The translations under genes were made by a program, and so were the position numbers. The notes beneath the pieces are model-generated. The model saw only the letters and a program-made list of their open reading frames with translations, did not search any database and was not told the DNA's origin. From contig SCHM01000002.1 in NCBI GenBank assembly GCA_004123355.1, positions 10,203,569-10,267,568 on the forward strand: 64,000 nt of DNA, in the 5' to 3' direction. The stretch comes from Amphirosellinia nigrospora (taxonomy: Eukaryota; Ascomycota; Sordariomycetes; Xylariales; Xylariaceae). Positions within the stretch are counted from its first letter, which is position 1, and each line of letters starts with the position of its first letter. Below, in pieces: positions 25,140 to 36,655 of this stretch.

Positions 25140-27002
25140 CAAGGAATCATTTGCAACAATTTGTCTAGATCCTAGGCGCTGCAGGTTCTGGTATCTATTC
25201 AAATAGACACGTCGGAGTCTGTGTGTCTCGGTGAAGGCTTGAGACTGCAGAGCCTCAAATGATACTACTGCCGAGGTCCATATCGATACCCGAGATTCGT
25301 GTGATAGTCGTTGTGATTGTAGGACTGAGAATGAACAGCGCCCTAAGTATACTTTTGAAGGCACAATCAGATTCATCGATTTCGAGTGCAGGGCAAAGCT
25401 ATCATAGATTGTCATAGGGCGTCCCCGAGAGCTAGGGCATACTGGTTATGAGCCTATGATCGTTACTATATATAGCAGTGGTGTAGTCTTTGCTACATAG
25501 ATAAAGATTCCCTCTTTGTGTATTATAGGCTGGTTATACTGGAACTACTAATACCAGTGAGAACCCATCAAAGCTGTCGGACTATCGATTGCATTAGAAA
25601 TTGGAAGTAGGTAGGTTTGTTGGCGAATTCTGAAGCTCTGCCAAAAGAGAAAAAGAAAGAACTATAGTACTGTTAGATGATCATAGGGGTACATAATGAA
25701 ATTCGGAGCTGTGGAATCTTGGCCTGCGTGTAACCTATTGAAAAGGAAGGAAAGAACATGTCAAAACCTAGTTGATGATAACTAACTTGAGAATAAAGTT
25801 GAATAGATGTTATAGATATGAAGAACAATTAAAAGGGGAGTTATATGAATTTGAGGGTTACTTTATCACGACCCAATATATAGTACGTAATATACACTTA
25901 CTATTGCATGAAAGTCTCTAAAACTACCCTTTTAGAGGCCATATAGCTATATAAAAAGAGTTTCTTTGTCTACGTCCATGTGACTATGGCTCTCTAATGC
26001 AAATGACGAAGCGTAGATGGCGTAGCCACAGGCTTCATCGCAAGATTGATTTGTCGTAGATAACTAGCATATCAACAGCTTTAGTCAAGCAAACTAATTC
26101 ATTAAGTAGGCCTTCGGAGTGTTCTGTTAGTATTGATTCCCCAGATATGCTTAAAATTGTTAGGTTTGTTGTTATATAAAAATAAGAGCAACGCCCGCGA
26201 AGACTATTCTAGGACCGCGCAAATGAAGCGAACGGTTCCCAAGCTACACATCAGTTAGTAAAAACGCGTGATGAATATCCGCCTGTAGCCGGGGAGGAAC
26301 ACCTTTACGATTCATTACTAATGGATGAAGCCGAAATCCTCTACCGAGATCCTACCGAGCAAGAAGTTGGGCGGCTGACGTCTTGGCAGGGTATGGCCTG
26401 AGGAGGCTTACACAAAGCCCGTTGATTCGTGCCCGCAGCATGTGCCCATCACAACATCCGCGTTCCGAAAGTCCAGGTGTTATTCAATCGACTAAACGTT
26501 TTAGTCAGTCCGGTGAGGTTAGTCATTGAGTCCTGCTTACACTATATACCAAGGTAGATAGTCCGATGAATTGGTTGCACCGGTGGTTTTACAGGGTATA
26601 TCCGCTGCCGGTCAGCACATATCGGCTGCCTTATCAATAAACTTGACAAGATCTGTATGTCCGAAGTACCCAGGACGTACTATGGCCCGGAACAGCCCTA
26701 CCTTCGCAGCTTATACACCAAACGGGAGGGAGGTCAGGCCCCATGAGGGATTTGGAGCTTTTTACTGGCACGTGGGCCAGACACTCGCGCTCACTTGCTG
26801 GAATGGGCGGCCGGTGTAGTCTTGACCATCGGCATCAAGAGTCAACTTGGGGAGATTAAAATAGTTCTATCGTTACAAAAGCAGGACTATACAACGTATG
26901 AGTCGATAGATCTCTGCCACAAGCGCACACTTGAGGGATCGTGATGTAGCTTTGAGTTGCTTCAATTTCTTTCCACCAACGTGATCAATCAAGATGCCTG
27001 CT
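25140..27002. other. Intergenic with coding-like scraps
   Basis: About 1.9 kb without a supported gene. Around 26226-26401 an open, acidic stretch (for example AGEEHLYDSLLMDEAEILYR) stops at TGA, and 26571-26819 is open for 82 codons; neither could be assigned. They may be relics of older genes or mobile DNA. Confidence 0.4.
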
Positions 27003-28492
27003 CTATAGCTCACGTCCACTCGCCTTCTCCACTCCATCGACTTCCGTCTTCTCCGTCACCTTCTCACTTGCTGTCCACTCCAGAGCCTTCAGTCGCTCGG
27101 AAAGGATCGGATGGGAGAAATGGTAACTAGCATACATCCAATCCGCCTCCATAGTACTCAAGTTCTGGACTTGAAGTTTGATGAGCGAGGCGGCGAGCTC
27201 AGCCTTGTATCCTAGGCTGTTCGCAAAGGCGTCCGCTTGGAATTCAAATCGTCGGCTCATGATGTTCATAAGTAGCTTGATGATAGTATCCATAGGTGCT
27301 AATGCATCGGAGAAGAGGATGAACCCAATGATGATGGGATGTTCCTTGATGAAACCAAAGTCGGCATACAATGAGTTGTTGTTAATGAAGACAGAGAACA
27401 GGGTGAAAATGTAAAATACATGCAGCTATAAATCGTCAGTGACTATGCAAAATGCTGTAGAGATCTCGGCTTACCTGAGAAATAGCAAAGAGTCGAGTGG
27501 TATGTCCCAGGCTCCAATGTCCTAATTCGTGGGCCAGGACAGCTACAACCTCTTCCTCCTTGCTCTTCTCAATCAGGGTATCATAGATGACAATGTGCTT
27601 CTTCCAGGGGAGGCCGAAGAAATAGGCGTTACTATGTGCGCTGCGTTTGCTTCCATCGATGACAAAAAGCTCGTGAAGAGGGAAGTTGAGCCTCTTGGCC
27701 AGGCCCTCAGTATCTGTCTTGAGCTTGCCTTCTTCTAGGGGAGATAGCTTGTTGAAGAGGGGTAAAATAACGATGGGGTAAACTGTGATCATGAACATCT
27801 GGATGGCGGCAGTGAAAAGCCATAGATACGTGACAAACTGGGTACCTGTCTTCTTCACGATGCTGAGGAAACCGGCAAGGATAGGAGGCGCAAAGACGAA
27901 AGCGAGCAGATTGGACTTGATCATATCGGTAATGAATAACTTGGGCGTCTGCTTGTTGAAACCGAACCGCTCCTCCAGGACGAAGGTGTGGTAGATGTTG
28001 GCGGGCAGGGACAAGGCTTGCTGGATCAGAATGAACGAGAGGACGAAGACGATGGAGTGGGAGATCTCGCCGGTGAAACGAGCGGGCGCGAAGCGGAGCA
28101 GCAGGTCACCGGTCCACGACCATAACTTGGGCAAGACATCGTAGTGTATGAAAGCGACATTCTGGATCTGACCCCAGAGACCTCTGACGAAACCGAACTT
28201 TGCCTTAGCGCGACCGTATTCCTGGCTCTTATCATAGACTTCTTGAGATACCTCCTGCTTGAGCACCTGAGGAGGCTTCGTGTTCTTGAGGACTTGGTAC
28301 TGGCGGAGGGACAGGAACTCTTCGAAGCAGTATTGCGCGACGGAAAACCCTATGATAAGCCTCTTCCAACGGGAAGAGTGGGCGTCGAGGGCGCGAGCGA
28401 GTCGCTGCGGGGCACATGTTAGCTGCTGTCTGGAATTTCATGCAGATGCATTCGTGAACTATAACAACACTACTTGCCTGGAGAAAATCCAT
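27003..28492 (-). CDS. STE24: CAAX prenyl protease 1, Ste24
   Basis: Zinc metalloprotease of the ER membrane that cleaves the AAX tripeptide from prenylated CAAX proteins and, in yeast, trims a-factor. Exons: 28492-28478 (MDFLQ), 28404-27475 and 27425-27003, giving 455 residues without any correction. The HExxH motif is in VLAHELGHWSLGHT; the third zinc ligand region is SRRFEFQADAFANSLGY; the family signature SKRSAHSNAYFFGLPWKKHI is complete. Several transmembrane segments are present (for example IVFVLSFILIQQAL, LWLFTAAIQMFMITVYPIVI). The first intron (28477-28405) begins GCAAGT and ends CCGCAG, a GC-AG intron; the second (27474-27426) is GTAAGC...TTATAG. The gene lies 11 kb from ERG12 and RAM2. 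Confidence 0.95.
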
Positions 28493-28932
28493 CTTGTCAA
28501 GCGCTGCGCTCTCAATGATGGTGCGGAAGGTAGAGTTGGAGCGGTACTGTCTCAGACCATCCGTCGCAACTGATGACGGAGCTGGCGAGAGATTCACAGA
28601 GCTCCAAACCAATTACGAAACCGTGTTAGTCTACGTGGCAGGTTAAGTTTGAGCTGACAACCCAAAATAGATAGGTATATGTACTATTTTAAGTAGGTGG
28701 GGGTGGTTAAAGACTTAGTCAGCCACATTTTGTGTCTGTGGCTGTGTGCAGTAGCGGAGCCGCTTACTCATGTGCCATAGCTAAAAACTCAAGCAACCTC
28801 AGACCCTTAGGAAAACCGATGAATGGTCCAAAGAGAACCGATATGCCAAGAAAACGACCCCGCGACCGAACTCCCTACTTGCGACGAAAGAAGAAAGCAA
28901 TTTAGTTCCCGCCTTGCACATCACAGTCATCA
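28493..28932. other. STE24 upstream region, no gene seen
   Basis: About 440 bases between the STE24 start and the stop of the upstream small gene, which runs in the same direction. It must hold the STE24 promoter. Confidence 0.5.
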
Positions 28933-29460
28933 CTACCGCATGTTCGCCTTAACCCTCTCCAAGAGTTGTTCCTTTGTGTCATTGGCCCCGGGGTGTAGGT
29001 TACGCTAATAAGGATCGAGTCAGTCATGTTTTTGGAGGTAAATAAATCAGCATTGTTTCTTACAGCTGCTAGCCATCTTCGTAGTTCTTCCCTCGTCCAA
29101 GTTTCCGGATTGCCTGTTGGATCGGCCTGAGTAGGAAAGATGTCTCCGCCCCAGAAAGACCACTATGAGTTGATAATTAGATCCCATATGCTACCATGTG
29201 TGTGCGATGGTAGGGAGAGGGAGGATGATGCTTTGTAGGCAAAGCCTCCAAGCAATAACTTACCGCGACAGCTGCTGTCACCAGCCCAGAGAAGGCTTTG
29301 AAATATATCTCCATCAGTACTTGGCTCGTAGTATTTTCCTTAGCGTGAGTTTTGTATACCTAGAACTGCGTTCTGCTTCAAGTCAGATATAGGGTCTCTA
29401 ACGTGGATGATATGACATATATACCTTCGACTTCATGGCATTATCGAGTGGAGTAGGCAT
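28933..29460 (-). CDS. Small four-exon membrane protein with Ish1/HeH-like tail
   Basis: No single exon is long enough to stand out, but four exons fit exactly: 29460-29425, 29359-29264, 29162-29064 and 29004-28933, with introns of 65, 101 and 59 nt, all GT-AG. The product has 100 residues and the frame is continuous. Order: a short polar start (MPTPLDNAMKSK), a hydrophobic segment (FKAFSGLVTAAVAWSFW, residues about 31-47), then WGGDIFPTQADPTGNPETW and a helical tail TREELRRWLAARNLHPG plus KEQLLERVKANMR. The tail resembles the Ish1/HeH/SAP helix-extended-loop-helix, found in nuclear-envelope proteins. Function unknown; a single-pass membrane protein anchoring a small HeH domain is my inference. 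It runs in tandem upstream of STE24 and diverges from the eL38 gene. Confidence 0.75.
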
Positions 29461-29914
29461 TATGGCCAGGTAGTCAAAATATGAGTAATTGTATTCTGAT
29501 AGGTAGTTGAGACTGCCAAAACATACGTGTTATATATTTATTCAATTAGGATCTCAATAATATGAATAGTGAGTCACGGCTATCGTTTCATATTAGATTA
29601 GGCAACTGCATTATTCAAAGTTGGTCGTACGTGTTTGTACGTGTAATTATTGCCAGGACAGAGGGGAGCTTTAGCTAGCGCCACAACCGAGGATGGGACG
29701 CCGCGTCAGCCACGTACTTTCGTTCATTTTTCGGGCTAGTGGTCTGTGCACCGGCACCCCACCACATTGATTGGCTGCGACTCGCTAGACAACCCTTGTC
29801 TTTCACACAATTTTGTGCCTGCGATAGAATAATTGAGACTACCTAGGTATCTCCCATAACGAAAACATTCGTGTTGAACCCATTCCTCGTCCTCACATTC
29901 GCCAAACCGCCAAG
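29461..29914. promoter_or_regulatory. Divergent intergenic upstream of eL38
   Basis: About 450 bases shared by the small membrane protein gene and the ribosomal protein gene. It contains TACCTAGGTA at 29840-29849, 66 bases before the eL38 start. Confidence 0.45.
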
Positions 29915-30392
29915 ATGCCTCAAGAGGTCGCCGATATCAAGAAGGTACGTCTCTATACCAAAATTATTTCCGAGAAAATCCAACAGAACATTAACAATTG
30001 CGCTCTTAGTTCATCGAGATCTGCCGGCGGGACGATGCCAAGTGTACGTGTGACGAAAACCGAGCCTGGATGATGAACGAGCGAGATGTGTCGCATGATG
30101 AGAAGACAGTATGAATTCTGACGAGTTTTCGCCTTTTTAGCCGCTCGGTCAAGAAGAGCACCAAGTCGTCGCAGACCAAGTTCAAGGTCCGATGCTCAAA
30201 GCAGCTCTACACTCTCGTCCTCAAGGACAACGATAAGGCCGAGAAGCTGAAGCAGTCTCTTCCCCGGGTACGCATAGACCTGACATTCACAAAAGGTTTA
30301 GATAGTGCATTGTAGGCTAACACGAGTATCCTATAGGACTACAAATCAAGGAGGTCCCCAAGAAGAACAAGAAGGGCAAGCACACGGCTTAA
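29915..30392 (+). CDS. RPL38: Large ribosomal subunit protein eL38
   Basis: Component of the cytosolic 60S subunit. Four exons: 29915-29944 ([10 protein letters not shown]), 30010-30043 ([11 protein letters not shown]), 30141-30267 and 30337-30392. Conserved blocks include [28 protein letters not shown] and the C-terminus [14 protein letters not shown]. Two one-base gaps were inferred, one in the G run at about 30147 (SAR/VKKS) and one in the C run at about 30263 (LPP/GLQIK, at the exon 3 end). With these the product is 82 residues, close to the usual 78-82. An essential ribosomal gene with two breaks is strong evidence that the breaks are sequence errors. Multiple introns near the start are typical of fungal ribosomal protein genes. 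Confidence 0.93.
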
Positions 30393-30937
30393 GTGATTAA
30401 GAGGAATGCATTTCAGCTTGGGAGCATCTGGACGAATGGCGACGATCTAAACAGGTTGGGCAATTCCGACACGGCCGACTCTCGTATGAAACACGAATGA
30501 AAGGTGGCGTGTACGGAAAAACAACGATGATGTATAGGACCAGCACAGGGCTAGCCGGCTCATCACAGGCGTCTACGGATAGCATGGAATTGAATTTTTT
30601 TGCAAGCAGACGAAGCTTGTGATAGATCATTCCCATCGATTGCACTACCAAAAGAACATGATTCAAGCCAAAACAAACGTAAAAACGATGTTCGAATGCG
30701 CCTGGGAATGCTACTAGTCTTCATCTTGTGATGTCTTCGCTTGTCATATGATCTGAACTGTATCAGTATGAAATATGTTGCGCATTGGACATTTTCTTCT
30801 ATGATGTCCAAGCTGTCACTGGTTTATCTAGTATTATGACCAAGTGTGATTAAGGATATAAAAGCTTGAAAGATTGAATATGATCGGAAAGCATCAGTTC
30901 TTTTCATTTGTACCTAATACTTCTGTTCACTTCCACT
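30393..30937. other. Convergent intergenic, no gene seen
   Basis: About 540 bases between the 3' ends of eL38 and the ABM-like gene. Nothing recognisable. Confidence 0.6.
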
Positions 30938-31612
30938 TCACAGAATTCTCTTGTAATGCTTTACATCAAAGCCCTTGGCTATTGCCCGCAAGGGGGTCGC
31001 ATACTCGGCGAAACGCGGCGACTGCGCGAACTCGCCGTGCTTTTCGACCGATGGCCAACCCACAAAGTACACAAGCTCATCGGTATCCGGGTCCGACTTC
31101 TGGACACGGAAGCCCGACCTCACGACATGAGGCTTCGCAAAGTCCTCTAGGATCGTCTTCGCGCTATCCCAAGCCTTCGCGAACTCGCCCTTCTGACCGG
31201 CGGGCACTTGAACCCTGCCGACGCTGACGACGGGGCTCCGCAGCAGCGACTCCTCGCCAGCGGCAGCGTCGTCGACAGGCCGCGTCGCGCCGGTGTCCAG
31301 GTGGAAGTACTCGAGCTTGCTGAAGTCGAAGTGCGCGCCCAGGGGCGCCGAGCTGCTCTTGTACTCCTCGCTGGCCAGCCACGTGCTGTGCTCGTCGCTC
31401 GACGACCAGAGCGCCGTCTCCATCACCGTCCGCGGGTCCTCGACCTGCTGGAACAGGGCGACACCCCGCGCCTCGCGGTCCGTCGGGGCCGAGGGCACGT
31501 TGCGGGCGACCCAGCCCGCCTGCGCGTCGAACGCGCCCGCCATCGCGGCCTTGTTCTCCGGCGTGAACGTCTCCGAGGAGCTCGTAAGCCAGACGAGGTT
31601 TGTGACAGGCAT
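30938..31612 (-). CDS. ABM-like dimeric alpha/beta-barrel protein
   Basis: A single 224-residue exon with an intact frame, starting MPVTNLVWLTSSSETFTPEN. Two halves look alike: the first has DREARGVALFQQVEDPRTV and SSDEHSTWLASEEYK; the second has SGFRVQKSDPDTDELVYFVGW and VEKHGEFAQSPRF. Each has the beta-strand, then W/H...F pattern of antibiotic-biosynthesis-monooxygenase (ABM)-type ferredoxin-like units, so the protein is probably a fused tandem forming one barrel. Family members include monooxygenases, heme-handling proteins and many of unknown role; no cofactor or substrate can be named. G+C content is markedly higher than in the flanking intergenic DNA. Confidence 0.65.
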   Translation of the reverse strand: MPVTNLVWLTSSSETFTPENKAAMAGAFDAQAGWVARNVPSAPTDREARGVALFQQVEDPRTVMETALWSSSDEHSTWLASEEYKSSSAPLGAHFDFSKLEYFHLDTGATRPVDDAAAGEESLLRSPVVSVGRVQVPAGQKGEFAKAWDSAKTILEDFAKPHVVRSGFRVQKSDPDTDELVYFVGWPSVEKHGEFAQSPRFAEYATPLRAIAKGFDVKHYKRIL

Positions 31613-34600
31613 TGTGATATACGATAAGAAAAGCGTCTCACTAGGTACTATGGTATCTTCTAGTGTGCAGTGTCTGCCGTAAGACGCCCAAATCTAGCCA
31701 AGGGTTTGGTTGACGCCAGATAAGAGCTCGAAATAGGTAGTTGAGGTTTGGAGGCTCTGGATGCTATAGCATAATCTGATAAGTCTGATAAGACTATCTC
31801 GGTAGGTATTTTCTAATAATAACTCGTTCTAGGAAGTCGGTGCAAATCTTTCCAAATCGTGTTGCAAGTGCTGACATGACAGCATAGAACATGTACCCGG
31901 TGAAACGGAACGCCAGAGCCTCCTCCTTCTTTCCATTCGGTGCAGTAGGCTACCCCGCAGAGGAGAAGCCTACGGCGAAAGTTACTGGCGAAAAAAAAAG
32001 AGGTTTACTCCAAGTGCTATTTAGTTGGGGTCATAGTCTGAATTAGATCTTATAGGTCAGCTCTACTATGCTGCATGCGCATACGTGCCCCGTACACAAG
32101 TACTTAGTATCAGTAGTAGTAATCGAGTTTCTTTAACGCGACTGTCACAGAGAAAGATATCTCTGTACTTCGTAACGCGAATGATGCCTGAGCTCGGTAG
32201 CTCTCTCGTACATATGCAGAACATACCTACACTACCTCGATGATCGGTTTTAAACCCAATTGGGACTGCCCCGGTCCTAAATCATGTTCGGCGTTACTCA
32301 ACTCGGACGCGCCGGCAAACCGCGCCGAGCCCGGGTAAGAGAGAGTGAGCAAGAAGCTACCGAGTGGCGCGCTGTTGGGTCCTGCGTCATCACACCCATC
32401 GCTCGCTTGGCTTTTGCTTGCCAATTCCCTACCTGAGACCTTTGCCAGCGGAAGCTGAGTTGGGAAAGATGGCGCATTTTCGAATTTACCTGAAACTGTT
32501 TGAACCATGATATGGAAGTCTGCGAGAATCCCATCAATAGTACGCCAAAGCCGCATAGACGCGCTGCCGGCTCTACCTCTTGCATATTCCAACGGCTTGA
32601 ATCTTACGTGTAAGAAGTCAGTTCCCAGATACATCGACACCGGTGCTGTTCGCCATGAACGACTGGAGCTCCAAGATACTACCGTTCCGCAGGTATGCAT
32701 CGCATAGAATGGAGCTACTTGGACGGTACGATAGATAGCTAGATAGGTTATGCGACAGATACTTGAGCGGACAGATAAGCCAGCGCGCGCGCATATGCAG
32801 CAGCACGGCGAAGGAGACATTTGAGGAGGGTGTTAGTTCTTATCAAATACTATTGAGCTCTCTTGGTCAGCTTACTCCAGCAAGCTAAAGCGACGGATGT
32901 AGTGTAGAGATGGGGGCTGAGTAGGCGTTTTGCTTCTGGTGCTAGGGTCGTAGGATTATAGTTTATTATTGCCGGTTCGCAAGCCCATAGGAGAATTCCG
33001 TGACCTACCGACACTAGTCCTCGAGTTGCCACATCCTTCAACCCTTTTTCAAGTTTTTCTTTCAGCTTATTCGTCTGCTTGTCATCGATACCGGCATGGC
33101 ATCTACACTAGGATCAGGTCGATCTTAGTGTACTGGAACGTGGTGTAGCTATTTCTGTGTTGATTCTCTCCAGATTTCCATACTTGGATGACAATCAAGA
33201 CGAAGAATCACCTTGTTCAAATTGAAACGCTCCGATGCTGGGATACGCAAAATAGAAGCGTACCCACTCGTTGTTGGGCGTGGCAGAGCAGGGATCTAAG
33301 TGTGATCGGTACCTGTGTGTCCCAGATGCATGTCCCTCCCATGTACCTCTCCTCAGCCTCTTGTGACGGAAGACCATGCAGAAAACTTCTTTTGCTGTTG
33401 CGGCCATACCTACTGCGTATCTTATTTGGCCGAAAGAGGCAAAGGTCGCCTGGTGCAGAATAACAATCGGGTGTCTTCTTCCATGCATAGGCAGAAGGTC
33501 CCCTGTCTCGCGGCTGTTGATTGGCCAGATACTGTAAGTCGACGTTAGCCTCCCCACGCACCAAGTGAAGGGGAGAGAGGGTGGAGCTTTGTCAATATTG
33601 CCATGCTGAGCCCTTGTTCAGTCGCTCATCCCGACCTGCACTAGTTTTGAAGGACCCCCGTGAGCGTGACTGGCTCGAATGATTCCAGAACCTCGATCAC
33701 TATCGTGATTTGGAAATTTGAAGCAGAAAGGGGGCCCATCCAAATTGGATGCTGTCCAAAAAACGCGCCGAAGCTATGAAATCCCAGAGCAATGGACACG
33801 TTCCACGCTTAGTTGGGTATTACTCTCGTGTAAGCGGTTCCGATCGGCCGTGACCCGATTCCAATGTTTTTGGGTTGTCCGTACTTCAAAGTGACAGAGC
33901 ACTTGCAAGTAGGTGACCGACGAAGGCTGCCGTTACATTCTGGCTGTCGGTTCATTCGGTATTCATTGAATGTGCAGAGACACCCGTGGACCCCTGTAGC
34001 CCAATTTTGAACACGCTATGTCACCGGGAGGTACCTGCTCCTCCATACCTAGCCTATACAGGCCCTGTAGCCTGATCAGGTACACACACTTTCACCTTAG
34101 ATGACGTCTGGTGAAGGTACTACTGCGTACCTACATCACTTGTACCAGTGCGACTGTCGCACCACACATGACCTCGACATGAACCTAAACGGCCAATGAT
34201 TGGTTCACAAGGACTGAATAAACCCAGAGGTAACCTTAGGCGAAGCTGCGTATTCGTACTTGGACAGAGGCTGGCTGGTTGTCTACTGTACCTATTCGAC
34301 GTGTCGGCTGGCTTGCGGGCTGGTCAAGTTTGTTTGTCTCTGTCTCTGCAGCGCAGACGCCCCCTGCGCTACTACGATAGGTAAGGTAATGAACGCAGGC
34401 CCTGCAGTACGTAGGAGGTAGTTAATGGCTGATGGATGCTGTCATTACTACTACTACGACTAATATGAATTGGAAGCAGGCCCGACCTCGCCCTGCCTTA
34501 GTATAGAGATTGGTGCGGGTTGTCCAGATCCTTCGAACGACTAATAAGCCGGGGTGTCTATTTAATAATAGTAGGTTTTTAATAGGACAGACGTATATGT

Positions 34601-35021
34601 ACAAATAGCTTCGTCGCCTTTATCATCTGGCACCACCCCTTCGCTCCCCTTCCTTTTCCCTTCCCCCTTTCTGCAACTCTCTTGGTCTTGCTCCATCTTT
34701 TTCTTGTCTTGTTCCGCCTGGTCCTCGCATCCGTTACACGATAGTATCAGCCCACTGAACCAGTCCTTGTCTCTGCACACATACCCTTCCTAGTTTATTG
34801 TAGACAAACGCCAGTCTCGACGTATATCCAACCTACCATAATTCCAAACAAGAATCGGCGACCCAATTGGTGAAACCCTTTGCGCGCGTTCCACCTTTTT
34901 CAACCGGAGCTCGAAGACTATCATTTCGAAAGGAGCTATCGGGGATAGGCCCCTGCAAAGCGTGCCTCTGCCGCAACTCATGACTCTAATTACAACTGCT
35001 CCCGCAAGCTCGTCTTCGGCC
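31613..35021. other. Large intergenic region, no supported gene
   Basis: 3.4 kb. ORFs of 197 codons (32820-32227 minus) and about 115-120 codons (33564-33195 minus, two overlapping frames) occur, but none shows conserved motifs, introns or biased codon use, and frames overlap on both strands. The right end must contain the ERG12 promoter. An unrecognised lineage-specific gene cannot be excluded. Confidence 0.5.
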
Positions 35022-36655
35022 ATGTCTAACCTTACCAACGGCTTCCACGGGAGGGAAGTAAACGGGAACGGACATACAAATGGAACAAATGGAACCACGA
35101 ATGGAAACACCAGCAGCTCTGGGGAAGCAGGTCCTCCAGCGCCAGCGATGGACCGAGTTTAAGACGTAGAAAGTCGACCCCTATGATGCCTCCTTTCATG
35201 GTCTCAGCCCCGGGCAAAGTCATTGTATTCGGTGAACACGCTGTAGTTCACGGCAAGGTACGTAACTTGCGAACCCAAAGGATCTGGAGGCAGCTTGTGC
35301 TCGCGCTTCTGCTTCGAGACTTGCGAAGGGGAGGAAGTTAAAGTTCAAATCACTGACCAAACTTACTCCGTAGGCTGCCATTGCCGCCTCGATCTCATTA
35401 CGATCATATCTTCACGTCACAACGCTGTCGAAATCACGACGCACCATTACCCTCAGATTCCCCGATATCGATTTAATACATTCATGGCATATCGATGATT
35501 TACCGTGGGAATTGTTTTCCCACCCATCCAAGAAGAAGTACTACTATGACTTGGTTACGTGTCTCGACCCGAATTGTTGGCTTCCATCCAGCCACACCTC
35601 GCCGATGTCTCGTCAGATAAACCTCCCACCGAGCGCAAGATCCACCAAAATTCTGCTGCGTGCTTCTTATATCTTTTCCTCTCCTTGGGGTCTCAAAAAT
35701 TCCACGGCTGTGTGTATACACTACGGTCTACGATACCTATTGGTGCTGGCTTGGGAAGCAGTGCATCTATTGCCGTCTGCTTATCCGCTGCCTTGTTATT
35801 ACAAATTCGCACACTCTCGGGCCGCACCCTGATCAGCCCTCAGACGAAGCACGTTTACAGATAGAAAGGATCAACCGTTGGGCTTTTGTCGCAGAGATGG
35901 CCATTCATGGAAACCCGTCGGGCGTTGATAACACTGTTGCTACACAGGGCAAGGCCGTCGTCTTCCAACGAACCAACTACGACAGGCCCCCAGTGGTGAC
36001 ACCATTATGGGACTTCCCCGAGCTCCCGCTACTCTTGGTGGACACGCGCACGCCCAAATCGACAGCTGCCGAGGTGGCCAAGGTGCAAAGGCTAAAGAAT
36101 ACGCATCAGAAGCTCGTAGGGAGCATTCTTGATGCCGTTGATAAAGTGACTAGAACAGCCGAGGGTCTCATTGACGAAGACACCTTTGACGCCACGAAGG
36201 ATGAAAGTCTTAGACGCATGGGCGAGCTAATCTCGATCAACCATGGTCTACTTGCGTCACTGGGTGTCTCACATCCCCGCCTTGAGCGTGTGCGCGAAAT
36301 CATTGACTATAAGGAGTTGGGATGGACGAAGTTGACAGGTGCCGGAGGCGGCGGCTGCTCCATAACATTGATGAGACCGGGTGTGTCGGAGGAGAGATTG
36401 ACCCAGCTACAAGACCAACTTGAGTCTGAAGGCTACGCACAATTCAAGACAACACTTGGTGGAGATGGAATTGGTGTCCTATGGCCGGCCGTACTAAAGA
36501 ACGGATCGGATGAGGATGACGAGGGCGGTATGGAGATTGATTTGGACAAGTTCCTCAACGCCCCCGGAACGGAGGGTGTGGAGAAGCTCGTTGGGGTACA
36601 CGGGGGCACGGGCGAAAGAGAAGGTTGGAAGTTCTGGAGGGTAGAAAGCCGGTAA
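35022..36655 (+). CDS. ERG12: Mevalonate kinase
   Basis: Phosphorylates mevalonate in the isoprenoid/sterol pathway. GHMP kinase motifs are all visible: KVIVFGEHAVVHGK (motif 1), PIGAGLGSSASIAVCLS (ATP loop, motif 2), HGNPSGVDNTVATQGK and KLTGAGGGGCSITL (motif 3). One intron at 35258-35373 (116 nt, GTACGT...CCGTAG) joins VVHGK/AAIAA. An Asn/Gly-rich N-terminus (NGNGHTNGTNGTTNGN) precedes the catalytic domain. Three missing bases were inferred (near 35160, 35576 in a C run, and 35822 in a C run); correcting them gives 506 residues. I start at 35022; an in-frame ATG at 34962 is also possible. RAM2, which uses a downstream product, follows in the same direction 1.0 kb away. Confidence 0.93.

Noticed and set aside
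26226-26819. Two coding-like open stretches (55 and 82 codons)
   Set aside because: They may be relics, but no family, start or splice structure could be supported, so no gene is called.
27178-28573. Plus-strand ORFs opposite STE24
   Set aside because: All are antisense shadows of the intact STE24 exons.
32227-32820. 197-codon minus-strand ORF
   Set aside because: Composition is random-looking, no motifs, introns or conserved start; other frames are open over the same bases.
33195-33564. Two overlapping ORFs of about 115-120 codons on the minus strand and others on the plus strand
   Set aside because: Mutually overlapping frames with no protein-like features; none can be favoured.
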